Shown piece by piece: positions 1 through 6,008 of a DNA stretch of 10,021 nt. The position numbers were made by a program, and so were the translations under genes. The stretch is from positions 1-10,021 of the forward strand of contig MGVM01000057.1 of assembly GCA_001800495.1 (NCBI GenBank). The letters are read 5' to 3'. How positions within the stretch are numbered: the first letter of the stretch is position 1; every line of letters begins with the position of its first letter. The stretch is from Elusimicrobia bacterium RIFOXYB2_FULL_48_7 (GTDB lineage Bacteria; Elusimicrobiota; Endomicrobiia; CG1-02-37-114; XYA2-FULL-39-19). The notes under the pieces are model-generated. The model worked only from the letters and a program-made list of their open reading frames with translations. It ran no database searches and had not been told where the DNA came from.

Positions 1-11
1 AAAAAAGACGA

Positions 12-917
12 ATGATCAACCGCATTGAAGACCTGGTTACAGCCGCCAAACTAAAACACAACATGCCATGCGTCGCCGCGGCGGCGGCTAATGACTCCAA
101 CGTAATCGAAAGCATCAACCTGGCAAAGGAAGCCGGCATAATCGCCGGCGCCTGGCTGATCGGCCCGGAAACTGATATAAGAAAAATTGCCGCTGATGAC
201 GGCGTCGGCCTGGGCCCGTTTGAGGTCATAAACGAACCCGACCCTCTTGCTGCGATAGAAAAATCCATAAAACTCCTGGTAGATAAAAAATGCGATATCC
301 TGATGAAGGGCAAGGTCACCACCGGCGACCTGATGAAAAAAGTGCTCGACAAACAATACGGATTCAGGACCGAGCGGGCCATGAGCCATATCGGCGTGTT
401 TACGTCGCCCGGCGAAAACAGGATAATGCTGCTGACCGACGCGGGCATCAATATCGCCCCGGGGCTTTCCAGGAAACGCGACATTATCCTTAACGCGGTG
501 GACGTGGCGCAATGCCTCGGGATCGAACGCCCGAAAGTCGCGGTGCTGTCCTTCATTGAAACAAACGACTCCACGGCCCAATCCGTGGTTGACGCGATCA
601 TGCTTGTGAACATGAACCAGAACGGCGAGATCCCCGGGTGCGTGGTCGAGGGGCCTTACGCCCTGGACAACGCGATATCGCCCGAATCAGCCCGGATCAA
701 GAAACTAAAGGGCGAGGTCGCCGGGCGCGCGGACATTCTTGTGGCGCACGACATAAACGTTGGCAACGCGTTATACAAGGCCCTGGGGATCTGGTCGAAA
801 GCAGTGCTGGCAGCGGTAGTTGCCGGCAGTAAAATCCCGATAGTCGTGCCCTCCAGGGCTGACAGCAAAGAAACCAAGCTCCATTCAATTGCGCTCGCGT
901 CCCTGCTGGTAAAATAA
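12..917 (+). CDS. ptb: Phosphate butyryltransferase-type phosphotransacylase
   Basis: Predicted cytosolic enzyme that exchanges CoA for phosphate on short or branched acyl-CoAs (acyl-CoA + Pi to acyl-phosphate + CoA), feeding an acyl kinase for ATP. The 301-residue length and motif order fit the Ptb/Pta family, nearer Ptb: KGKVTTGDLM at 99-108, SH at 125-126, TDAGIN at 142-147, VEGPYALDNA at 212-221 and IVVPSRADS at 277-285. No CoA-binding CBS or DRTGG extension is present. The ATG at 12 lies almost at the window edge, so the ribosome site cannot be judged; the N-terminus MINRIEDLV is typical. The gene lies 29 bp upstream of an amino-acid dehydrogenase on the same strand, the pairing seen in Bacillus bkd operons (ptb-bcd). 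No butyrate kinase is visible here. Phosphate acetyltransferase is the main alternative; the substrate is inferred. Confidence 0.88.
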   Translation: MINRIEDLVTAAKLKHNMPCVAAAAANDSNVIESINLAKEAGIIAGAWLIGPETDIRKIAADDGVGLGPFEVINEPDPLAAIEKSIKLLVDKKCDILMKGKVTTGDLMKKVLDKQYGFRTERAMSHIGVFTSPGENRIMLLTDAGINIAPGLSRKRDIILNAVDVAQCLGIERPKVAVLSFIETNDSTAQSVVDAIMLVNMNQNGEIPGCVVEGPYALDNAISPESARIKKLKGEVAGRADILVAHDINVGNALYKALGIWSKAVLAAVVAGSKIPIVVPSRADSKETKLHSIALASLLVK

Positions 918-946
918 GGAAATATATCACAAAGAAAGAGTGAAAA

Positions 947-2203
947 ATGGAAAACACAAAACTTCCCGCAAAGTTAAAAGCCGAGATCATTGAAAACGGC
1001 GAAATCCAGAAACAGTTCGGCCTGCCGAAAACCGAGTTCGGGCCGCTGAAAGTTGTCAGGATCTTCGACCCGGGCACAAACCAGGCATGGGCTTTCGTGG
1101 TGATAGACAACCTCAAACGCGGGCCTTCGCTTGGCGGCACCAGGATGGCGCCGGACATAAGCGTGCTGGAAGTTTACGGGCTTGCCTCCGCGATGACTTT
1201 CAAGAATGCCGCGGCGCGCCTGCCGATCGGCGGCGGGAAGAGCGGGATTTTCGGCGACCCCGTTTATTACAGGGAAAACCCGGAAGAAAAGAAAAGGCTG
1301 ATAACGATGTTCGCAGAGGCCATCTGGCCGGTAAAGGACTACATACCCGGCCCGGACATGGGCACCGACGAGCAGGACATGCAGCTTATATACGACACTT
1401 TCACCGGGTTAAACGGCGCGCCGAACCACGGCAGGGGCGGAGTAGGCAGGCCGCCCGCAAACGGAGGCCTCCCGCTTGATGAATGGGGACTGACCGCGCA
1501 CGGGCTTTACGCGGCCGCAAAGACGGCGCAGGAATACGAACCGGGTTTCAGTATCAAGGGCTCCAGGATCATAATACAGGGTTTCGGGAACGTGGGCTGC
1601 CCCATAGCGGAAAAACTAAGCGCTGACGGCGCAATAATCGTGGGCGCGTCCGACATCAACGCAGGGCTTTTCAACCCTGGCGGCCTGGATATTGAGGAAC
1701 TTGCAAGGATCAGAAAGGAAAAGGGCGGGCTCAGCCGCTACCACGGGAAAGCGGAAATAATGTTCACCGGGAAGGAACTCCCCAGCTTAATGAACCTGCC
1801 GTGCGATATTCTTGTTCCCGCGGCGCGCCCGAATGTCATCACGGCGGCTAACGCGGACAGCATCCGCGCGAAAATAATACTGCAGGGCGCCAACAACCCC
1901 GTGGACAAGGCAACGGAATCCTGGCTGCAAGAAAAAAAAGGAATTGCCTGCATGACGGATTTCATAGTCAACGCCGGCGGCGTGATCGCCTGCGCCGCGG
2001 AACTGAGAATGGACAAGGATATGCCTTACGCGGAAGAAGTGCGTGAGGAAGACGGGCTCGGCAGGGCGTTCCTTGAAAAGCTTGTGTACCAGACCGTTAG
2101 CGACAACGTAAGGGAAATATACAGCCGGCTGAAATCAGAAAAAGACAAAAAACTCACCTGGCGCGACATGGCCATGGCCCTCGCCAAGGACCGCCTTAAA
2201 TAA
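947..2203 (+). CDS. Glu/Leu/Phe/Val-type dehydrogenase, probably branched-chain amino-acid specific
   Basis: NAD(P)-dependent oxidative deamination of an L-amino acid to its 2-oxo acid, in the cytosol. N-terminal catalytic domain: GGTRMAPD at 63-70, MTFKNAAARLPIGGGKSG at 83-100 with lysines K86 and K98, and PDMGTDEQDM at 136-145 with catalytic D137. The Rossmann domain has QGFGNVG at 211-217, and NAGGVIACAAEL lies at 342-353. The 418-residue length is that of hexameric glutamate dehydrogenases; LeuDH is about 365. However, the lysine that binds the glutamate side chain in GDH (GPxKGG) is leucine here (GPSLGG, L62), as in LeuDH, and the position of the pocket serine is C349. This argues for a hydrophobic substrate such as leucine or valine, which fits the upstream phosphotransacylase. 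The ATG at 947 has only a weak purine-rich ribosome site. The stop codon overlaps a long inverted repeat. Confidence 0.9.
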   Translation: MENTKLPAKLKAEIIENGEIQKQFGLPKTEFGPLKVVRIFDPGTNQAWAFVVIDNLKRGPSLGGTRMAPDISVLEVYGLASAMTFKNAAARLPIGGGKSGIFGDPVYYRENPEEKKRLITMFAEAIWPVKDYIPGPDMGTDEQDMQLIYDTFTGLNGAPNHGRGGVGRPPANGGLPLDEWGLTAHGLYAAAKTAQEYEPGFSIKGSRIIIQGFGNVGCPIAEKLSADGAIIVGASDINAGLFNPGGLDIEELARIRKEKGGLSRYHGKAEIMFTGKELPSLMNLPCDILVPAARPNVITAANADSIRAKIILQGANNPVDKATESWLQEKKGIACMTDFIVNAGGVIACAAELRMDKDMPYAEEVREEDGLGRAFLEKLVYQTVSDNVREIYSRLKSEKDKKLTWRDMAMALAKDRLK

Positions 2204-2278
2204 ATAACAGGGACGGTTCTGGTTATTTTGTTGTCTTGTTGTGGGTTCTGTAAATAACCAGAACCGTCCCTGTTATTT
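2202..2278. repeat. REP/REPIN-like perfect inverted repeat between convergent genes
   Basis: Left arm 2202-2228 and right arm 2252-2278 are perfect reverse complements over 27 bp, each outer end reading AAATAACAGGGACGGTTCTG, with a 23-nt G/T-rich loop. The loop's GGTTCTG can also pair with the right arm to form a smaller alternative hairpin. Both flanking genes stop in it: the dehydrogenase TAA (2201-2203) shares two bases with the left arm, and the last Lys codon and TAA of dinB (2273-2278) are entirely repeat sequence. It may serve as a bidirectional terminator. GGGACGGTTCT cores resemble dispersed REP sequences known in other bacteria (from memory). No transposase is present. Confidence 0.9.
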
Positions 2279-3514
2279 GATCAGCCGCTTGGACATGATC
2301 CCGCACCTGCCCAGTATGCCGAAATTCTCCGCTATGATCAGGGATGACGGCTTCACGGTAAACTCCCCGTATTTTGAATTGATCTCATCAACAACCGCGG
2401 TCATTGTATCCCTCTTTTGAAGGTTTTCCATCAGGTACTGCTCTCCCGCATCAACAACCAGCCCTGAAATGCTCACCCCCAGCAGGCGGACCGCTTTCTC
2501 AAACCTGAATTTCTCTTCAAACAGCGCGAAAGCTGTATCGTAAATATCTTTCCCGTTCTTTATGTAAGAACCCAGGCATTTCTGCCGGCCGAAGGTTTCG
2601 AAGTCTGAATAGCGGACTACAAGCGATACAACTTTCCCTGCCATTTTGTACTGCCTCAGGCGCACGCTCACTTTTTCAGAAAGCATGTACATGTAGGACT
2701 TGACCACTTCCAGGTCCCAGGTATCCTGCGTAAGCGTGTGCGAATGGCCTACGGACTTCACCGTGTCCTGATCCCGGTAGTTTTTCACGCTGGAGTGGTC
2801 GATACCTTTACCCATCTGCTTCAACGAGTAGCCGATGAACCCGAAATGGTGCGTAAGCAATCCCACGGGGGTTTCACCCAGCTGTTTGGCTGTCCTGATG
2901 CCTAGAAAATTCAGCCGTTCCTGCAGGTGCCTGCCTATCCCGCAGAGATCCTCTATGGGCAGGTTTTCAAGTACGGCAGGGATATCTTCCGTTTTTATTT
3001 CATAAAGCCCGTCGGGTTTTTTCATGTCGCTGGCGAGCTTGGCAAGCAGTTTATTCGGCGCGATGCCAACCGAGCACAGGAGCCCCAGCTCTTTTTTTAT
3101 GCGGGCCTTTATCTGTTTGGCTATTGCATTTGCCGGGCTGTCATCTTTATAAAATTTAAGTATGTCAGTCACATCCATGAAACATTCGTCAATGGAAAAC
3201 ACTTCCACGGTATCGGTAAAATCCAGCAGGATTTTCTGGATTTTCAGCGACACATCAATGTATTTATCCAGGTTACCGGGCACAAGGATGAGGTTTGGGC
3301 AGAGCGCCTTGGCTTCCGGGATAGTAAGAATACCCTTCACTCCCATCGCGCGCGCTTCGTAGGATGAGGTGGTGATTATGGTCCGGGGGTATTTACTGCC
3401 TTTGGCAATTTCCCCGCAGACAGCAATCGGCTTGCCCCGCAAAAACGGGTTACAAGCCTGCTCCACCGAAGCGAAGAAAGCATTCATATCAATGTGTAAA
3501 ATGGTTTTTTCCAT
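2273..3514 (-). CDS. dinB: DNA polymerase IV (Y-family translesion polymerase)
   Basis: Error-prone translesion DNA synthesis, normally part of the SOS response. The 413-residue protein has the full Y-family palm and fingers: HIDMNAFFASVEQ at 7-19 with metal ligand D9 and steric-gate F14, SYEARAMGVK at 51-60, and the catalytic SIDECFMDV at 107-115 with D109 and E110. Helix-hairpin-helix and little-finger regions follow (LCGIGRHLQERL near 190-201). The ATG at 3514 overlaps an upstream TAA as TAATG, which suggests coupling to an earlier reading frame; it has no strong Shine-Dalgarno site of its own. It is the last gene of the lexA-led operon, so LexA control is likely. The final Lys codon and stop are supplied by the inverted repeat, and I see no clear QLxLF-type clamp-binding motif at the C-terminus. 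Confidence 0.95.
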   Translation of the reverse strand: MEKTILHIDMNAFFASVEQACNPFLRGKPIAVCGEIAKGSKYPRTIITTSSYEARAMGVKGILTIPEAKALCPNLILVPGNLDKYIDVSLKIQKILLDFTDTVEVFSIDECFMDVTDILKFYKDDSPANAIAKQIKARIKKELGLLCSVGIAPNKLLAKLASDMKKPDGLYEIKTEDIPAVLENLPIEDLCGIGRHLQERLNFLGIRTAKQLGETPVGLLTHHFGFIGYSLKQMGKGIDHSSVKNYRDQDTVKSVGHSHTLTQDTWDLEVVKSYMYMLSEKVSVRLRQYKMAGKVVSLVVRYSDFETFGRQKCLGSYIKNGKDIYDTAFALFEEKFRFEKAVRLLGVSISGLVVDAGEQYLMENLQKRDTMTAVVDEINSKYGEFTVKPSSLIIAENFGILGRCGIMSKRLIK

Positions 3515-3567
3515 TATTTGGTAAGTTTTTTCTGGGATTCTTTTTCTTTCAGATAGTTATTCTCTCG
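3514..3567 (-). other. Out-of-frame C-terminal remnant, probably of the BRO gene
   Basis: In the frame shifted by one base from the BRO-N fragment, 17 codons read RENNYLKEKESQKKLTK and end with a TAA that overlaps the dinB ATG (TAATG). The lysine-rich tail with an ENYL-like motif resembles the ends of long BRO-type proteins, as I remember them. I infer that most of the gene between the BRO-N domain and this tail was deleted, putting the tail out of frame. No start codon of its own is evident; an in-frame stop lies 12 bases upstream of it. Confidence 0.45.
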
Positions 3568-3806
3568 GTATTGGCGCAATTAAGTTGTTGAACACCTCCT
3601 TCAGTTTGAATAGAAAGGGGGGTGGCAATTTGCCCCCACCCTTTGTTTAACTCCGGATCGCGCCTACGCATATCCTTTATGTAACCACCCACCTGTACAG
3701 AATCGGTTAAAACCTCAACAATATCTGCAATCACAAACCACCATTCTTTGTTATGAAGCGCTTTCCTGATCCTGCGTCCTTTGAACAACGCTATTTTTGT
3801 TTCCAT
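3549..3806 (-). pseudogene. Truncated BRO-N / phage antirepressor-like protein
   Basis: The fragment starts METKIALFKGRRIRKALHNK, the usual beginning of the BRO-N (prophage antirepressor) domain, and continues through EWWFVIADIVEVL to GGVQQLNCANTE at about 71-82, where family members normally continue into GxFRIIQS and about 200 more residues. Here four unrelated residues and a stop follow, giving 85 residues instead of about 280. The ATG at 3806 is supported by a GGAGGG ribosome site about 4 bases upstream. BRO-N domains bind DNA in phage and viral regulators. The gene sits 14 bp after the DUF6504-like gene and before dinB, so it is co-transcribed with lexA. It is probably decayed, though the fragment could still be translated. 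A functional short BRO-N protein is the alternative. Confidence 0.7.
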
Positions 3807-3820
3807 CAGCCCTCCATTTA

Positions 3821-4057
3821 TTATTCCGTTTTTTCCAGAACCCATTTCAGGGTTTTCTGGTTGTAACTTATCTCGAACAGGGTGTTGCCGTCGGTGACCG
3901 AGAAATGGATCACCTGTTCCTCCCCGCTTTTTGTTTTCCAGGAATAAGTGGTTTCCGTGATGGCGTATTTCCTGTTTTTCCACACGAACCACTTCGGCTT
4001 TATGTTGTTGTCCTCGAAAACCGCGGCCGCCTTTATCTTCTCGTTTATTCTTTCCAT
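3821..4057 (-). CDS. Small DUF6504-like protein in the lexA-dinB operon
   Basis: A 78-residue soluble protein starting MERINEKIKAAAVFEDNN. It has no signal peptide or membrane segment. The pattern P-x-WFVW-K-x-R-x-Y-x-I near residues 22-33, a later conserved-looking W, and ISYNQKTLKWVLEKTE at the end resemble the DUF6504 family, whose members often lie beside Y-family polymerase genes. That resemblance is from memory and untested. I chose the ATG at 4057; upstream in-frame TTG (4108) and GTG starts would translate repeat sequence (MCFALCS...), so they are rejected. The ribosome site at 4057 is weak. It lies between lexA and dinB, suggesting a DNA-damage role, but the function is unknown. Confidence 0.72.
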   Translation of the reverse strand: MERINEKIKAAAVFEDNNIKPKWFVWKNRKYAITETTYSWKTKSGEEQVIHFSVTDGNTLFEISYNQKTLKWVLEKTE

Positions 4058-4075
4058 GTCTGAGTATGGTACGAA

Positions 4076-4140
4076 GCCCAAACTGTTTGAGCATAGTGCG
4101 AAACACAAATTGTCTATAGATTTGCGCTACAAGTTTGGGC
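4076..4140. repeat. Hairpin repeat copy 1 with 9-bp terminal inverted repeats
   Basis: GCCCAAACT (4076-4084) and AGTTTGGGC (4132-4140) are perfect inverted repeats. Inside, 4087-4129 is a 43-nt copy of the repeat at 7441-7483 with 36 identities. Its head is GAGCATAGTGCGA, followed by a 7-bp stem (one G-T pair) with a 9-nt loop. The right end touches the lexA stop codon (TAG, 4142-4140), and the element fills most of the gap between lexA and the next gene. It could weaken read-through into the downstream genes or stabilise the lexA message. Confidence 0.8.
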
Positions 4141-4733
4141 TAGATTTTCCGCAAAACCCCCACCACTTTTCCCGCTATTTTAACTTCCTTTGAAATGACC
4201 GGCTGGTATTTCGGGTTGGCGGCTTCCAGCTTGACGCCCTGCTTCGTAAGGTAGTATTTCTTTACCAGCGCCTCGTCGCCTATCATCGCGACCACTATGT
4301 CGCCGTTGGAGGCGTTTGGCTGTTTCCTGACAAAAACCGTGTCGCCCGGCAGGATGCCGGCGTCCTTCATGCTGTCGCCTTTCACTTTCAGGGCGAAAAT
4401 ATTGTCTTCCTTTTTAAACATGCCGGGCAGGTCTATGTGGCCGTCAAAATTCTCAACCGCGTCCACCGGAAGGCCGGCGCTGACCCTGCCAATCACGGGA
4501 ATGCCGGAAGCCTCCGAAGGACGGAGAAGCCCTATCCCGCGGGAGATTTTTCTGTCCATTTTGATATAACCCTGCTCAACAAGCTTGTTTATGTGGTAGC
4601 GCACAGGCCAGGTGGAGCTGAAATCAAGCAAATGCGCCAGTTCCCGCAAAGTGGGCGGGTAATGGTTCTGCTTGAACCAGGTGTTAAGGGTATCCAGGAC
4701 TTTTTGGGTTGATTGGGATAGGTTCTCGGTCAT
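4140..4733 (-). CDS. lexA: LexA SOS repressor with self-cleavage peptidase domain
   Basis: Transcriptional repressor of the SOS regulon that cleaves itself when RecA is activated. The N-terminal winged helix-turn-helix spans residues 1-70 (YPPTLRELAHLLDFSSTWPVRYHINKL). The peptidase S24 domain has the Ala-Gly cleavage site at A86-G87 (VSAGLP), catalytic S121 (KGDSMKDAGI) and K158 (ALVKKYY). The 197-residue length is normal. The recognition helix STWPVRYHINKL differs clearly from the E. coli and B. subtilis types, so an unusual operator is expected. The ATG at 4733 has an excellent GGAGG site (4738-4742). It is the first gene of an operon ending in dinB, and a palindrome inside its promoter indicates autoregulation. 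Confidence 0.95.
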   Translation of the reverse strand: MTENLSQSTQKVLDTLNTWFKQNHYPPTLRELAHLLDFSSTWPVRYHINKLVEQGYIKMDRKISRGIGLLRPSEASGIPVIGRVSAGLPVDAVENFDGHIDLPGMFKKEDNIFALKVKGDSMKDAGILPGDTVFVRKQPNASNGDIVVAMIGDEALVKKYYLTKQGVKLEAANPKYQPVISKEVKIAGKVVGVLRKI

Positions 4734-4737
4734 AGTT

Positions 4738-4742
4738 CCTCC
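4738..4742 (-). promoter_or_regulatory. Ribosome binding site of lexA
   Basis: GGAGG on the minus strand, 4 bases before the lexA ATG, confirms this start. With the predicted transcription start near 4745 the 5' leader is only about 12 nt. Confidence 0.85.
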
Positions 4743-4751
4743 ATTTTTGAC

Positions 4752-4780
4752 ATATTAGCACATATGTGCTAAAGAGTCAA
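4752..4780 (-). promoter_or_regulatory. lexA promoter (TTGACT-17-TAATAT)
   Basis: On the minus strand, -35 TTGACT (4775-4780) and -10 TAATAT (4752-4757) are separated by exactly 17 nt, close to the sigma-70 consensus. Transcription should start near 4745. The spacer is occupied by the 18-bp palindrome described separately, so a bound repressor would exclude RNA polymerase. Confidence 0.8.
4755..4772. promoter_or_regulatory. Putative LexA operator (SOS box), perfect palindrome
   Basis: TTAGCACATATGTGCTAA is a perfect 18-bp palindrome. It fills the spacer of the lexA promoter and overlaps half of its -10. It matches neither the gammaproteobacterial CTGT-N8-ACAG nor the Gram-positive GAAC-N4-GTTC box. 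Its core GCAC-N4-GTGC resembles the box I recall for Fibrobacter (TGCNC-N4-GTGCA), and the outer TTAG/CTAA recalls Xanthomonas boxes. LexA binding is inferred from position and symmetry. I saw no second copy in the window. Confidence 0.8.
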
Positions 4781-4784
4781 TCAT

Positions 4785-4815
4785 GGTTGCGCAACCCCCC
4801 AAAAAGATATATAAT
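4785..4815 (+). promoter_or_regulatory. Divergent promoter of the TonB-like gene with a palindrome over its -35
   Basis: TTGCGC (4787-4792), 17 nt, then TATAAT (4810-4815). The start would fall near 4822, exactly at the preferred ATG, so the transcript would be leaderless. The -35 lies inside a perfect 12-bp palindrome, GGTTGCGCAACC (4785-4796), which may be an operator. The -35 boxes of the two divergent promoters are only 6 bp apart (4781-4786). Confidence 0.5.
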
Positions 4816-4821
4816 TTATCA

Positions 4822-5361
4822 ATGAAAAGTGCCGCCAAAACATTCTTCATATTCGCAGCCCTCGCCGTTGTAATCTCCGGCATATTGCTGATAAAAAACC
4901 CCTCTAACAAAGAAACCCAAAATCCCCTGGACTCAATGAAAAACATGGTCAACCAGGGCGCGCCGGGCGCAGCCAGGCCCGATATCCGCCCGGCAACACC
5001 GGCTGAAGTAGGCCGCCCGACCCTGCTGGATAAATTAAAACAGCTCACAAAACCGAAAGAAAAAAACCAGGAAAACGCGCCCATGCAGCTTTTCGGGCCC
5101 GTGAAAGACAGGAAGATCCTTTCCGCGTTTTTTCCCGTAACCCCTCAATGGGTAAATGAAAAAGGGCTGGAATCTGAAGTAGTGCTGTGGTTCCACGTTC
5201 TCCCCAAGGGGACTATAAAAGACGACATAAGCGTGTCCAGGTCCTCGGGCTACAAAGACCTGGACGACCTGGCAATAAGGGCCCTGAAAGACTGGGCTTT
5301 TTATCCCGCACAAGACATGCAGGAACAGTACGGACAGGTTAACTTTAAATTCAAACCCTGA
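4822..5361 (+). CDS. TonB-like envelope protein with C-terminal TonB domain
   Basis: A predicted 179-residue protein with a short cytoplasmic start (MKSAAK), one membrane helix at about 5-27 (TFFIFAALAVVISGILLI) and a polar, Pro/Lys-rich periplasmic linker. The C-terminal domain (about 105-179) is TonB-like: VTPQWVNEKGLESEVVLWF, then LPKGTIKDDISVSRSSGYKD, LDDLAIRALKDWAFYPA and a final beta strand. TonB proteins transmit inner-membrane energy to outer-membrane transporters. No ExbB/ExbD or receptor gene is nearby, so a structural or stand-alone TonB-C protein is also possible. I prefer the ATG at 4822 over the in-frame ATG at 4783 because the membrane helix then sits at the N-terminus and a TATAAT box lies between the two. 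No Shine-Dalgarno site is seen, consistent with leaderless translation. Confidence 0.75.
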   Translation: MKSAAKTFFIFAALAVVISGILLIKNPSNKETQNPLDSMKNMVNQGAPGAARPDIRPATPAEVGRPTLLDKLKQLTKPKEKNQENAPMQLFGPVKDRKILSAFFPVTPQWVNEKGLESEVVLWFHVLPKGTIKDDISVSRSSGYKDLDDLAIRALKDWAFYPAQDMQEQYGQVNFKFKP

Positions 5362-5394
5362 AATCATAAGGCAATAACAACGGAGGAGAGATCA

Positions 5395-5784
5395 ATGTCA
5401 AAGAAAAAAATCCTGGCAGTAGACGACGACGAGGGGATACTGGAAACCCTGCGGATGCTGCTTGAAAGCAAGGGGTTCGAGGTCACCACTATCTCGCATG
5501 GAACCAAGGCCCTGGAGCTTTTCAAGACCAAGGGCAACCGCCCCGACCTTATCCTGCTGGACGTGATGATGCCCGAGATCGACGGCTACAAGATCTGCAG
5601 GATACTCAAGTACAACGACGAGCACAAGCACATTCCCATAATAATGCTCACGGGCATGAGCCATTCCAAGAACAAGCTGCTGGGCTTCGCGTCCGAGGCG
5701 GACGATTACGTTACCAAGCCCTTCGACCACGACCACCTGCTGCAAAAAATAAATAAATTGCTTGAACTGGAGGTAAAAAAATGA
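5395..5784 (+). CDS. Single-domain response regulator (CheY-like receiver)
   Basis: A 129-residue receiver domain without an output domain. The acidic pocket is VDDDE (D10-D12), the phospho-acceptor D56 (LILLDVMMPEIDGYK), the switch threonine T86 (IIMLTG) and the conserved K108 (KPF). A histidine kinase encoded elsewhere probably phosphorylates it, and it would act by protein-protein contacts in a phosphorelay, motility or polarity. The start ATG has a strong GGAGGAGA ribosome site 5-12 bases upstream. It lies 33 bp after the TonB-like gene and overlaps the next gene by 4 bases (ATGA), so the three are probably one operon. Confidence 0.92.
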   Translation: MSKKKILAVDDDEGILETLRMLLESKGFEVTTISHGTKALELFKTKGNRPDLILLDVMMPEIDGYKICRILKYNDEHKHIPIIMLTGMSHSKNKLLGFASEADDYVTKPFDHDHLLQKINKLLELEVKK

Positions 5785-6002
5785 CAACGGTTATTATTCG
5801 GATTGTTTTCTGGCTGGCTGCCCTTTACTGCACGGTGTTCGGCTTTCTTGTCCTGTTCTTCCCGAAACAGCTCATCAAGATCAACGACTGGCTCACGGTT
5901 AAAACTCTCCTGCAGGAAACAAGCGGGATGCTGTTCCGCATAGTTATAGGCGCGGTATTCCTTGCCATCGCGGGAATATTCTGGTGGTCTATACTGAACT
6001 AG
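5781..6002 (+). CDS. Small two-helix membrane protein
   Basis: A 73-residue inner-membrane protein of unknown function. Two hydrophobic helices are visible, at about 4-27 (VIIRIVFWLAALYCTVFGFLVLFF) and 51-71 (LFRIVIGAVFLAIAGIFWWSI), joined by a polar amphipathic stretch PKQLIKINDWLTVKTLLQET. The ATG overlaps the response-regulator stop as ATGA, and a GGAGG site (5769-5773) lies 7 bases upstream, so it is translationally coupled and a real gene. A role with the receiver protein, such as membrane tethering, is possible but unsupported. It ends 7 bp before the tandem repeat at 6009. Confidence 0.8.
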   Translation: MTTVIIRIVFWLAALYCTVFGFLVLFFPKQLIKINDWLTVKTLLQETSGMLFRIVIGAVFLAIAGIFWWSILN

Positions 6003-6008
6003 CTGGCT

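Noticed and set aside
51..581. A 176-codon open frame opposite the phosphotransacylase gene
   Set aside because: Antisense shadow of a well-supported gene, with no ribosome site and no recognisable domain. The same applies to the frames opposite dinB, the response regulator, MATE and the P-loop gene.
3621..3642. GGGTGG / CCACCC inverted repeat
   Set aside because: It lies within the BRO-N coding sequence and is explained by codons for a conserved stretch; no further structure supports a regulatory role.
3549..4106. A long minus-strand reading frame from a GTG at 4106 through the DUF6504-like region into the BRO-N fragment
   Set aside because: Its first 100 residues are a shadow of the DUF6504-like gene in another frame, and translation of the BRO part clearly starts at the ATG at 3806 with a GGAGGG site.
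4783..4821. ATG at 4783 as the start of the TonB-like gene
   Set aside because: It lies over the promoter palindrome and upstream of the TATAAT box, and adds 13 residues that place charged and polar residues before the membrane anchor.
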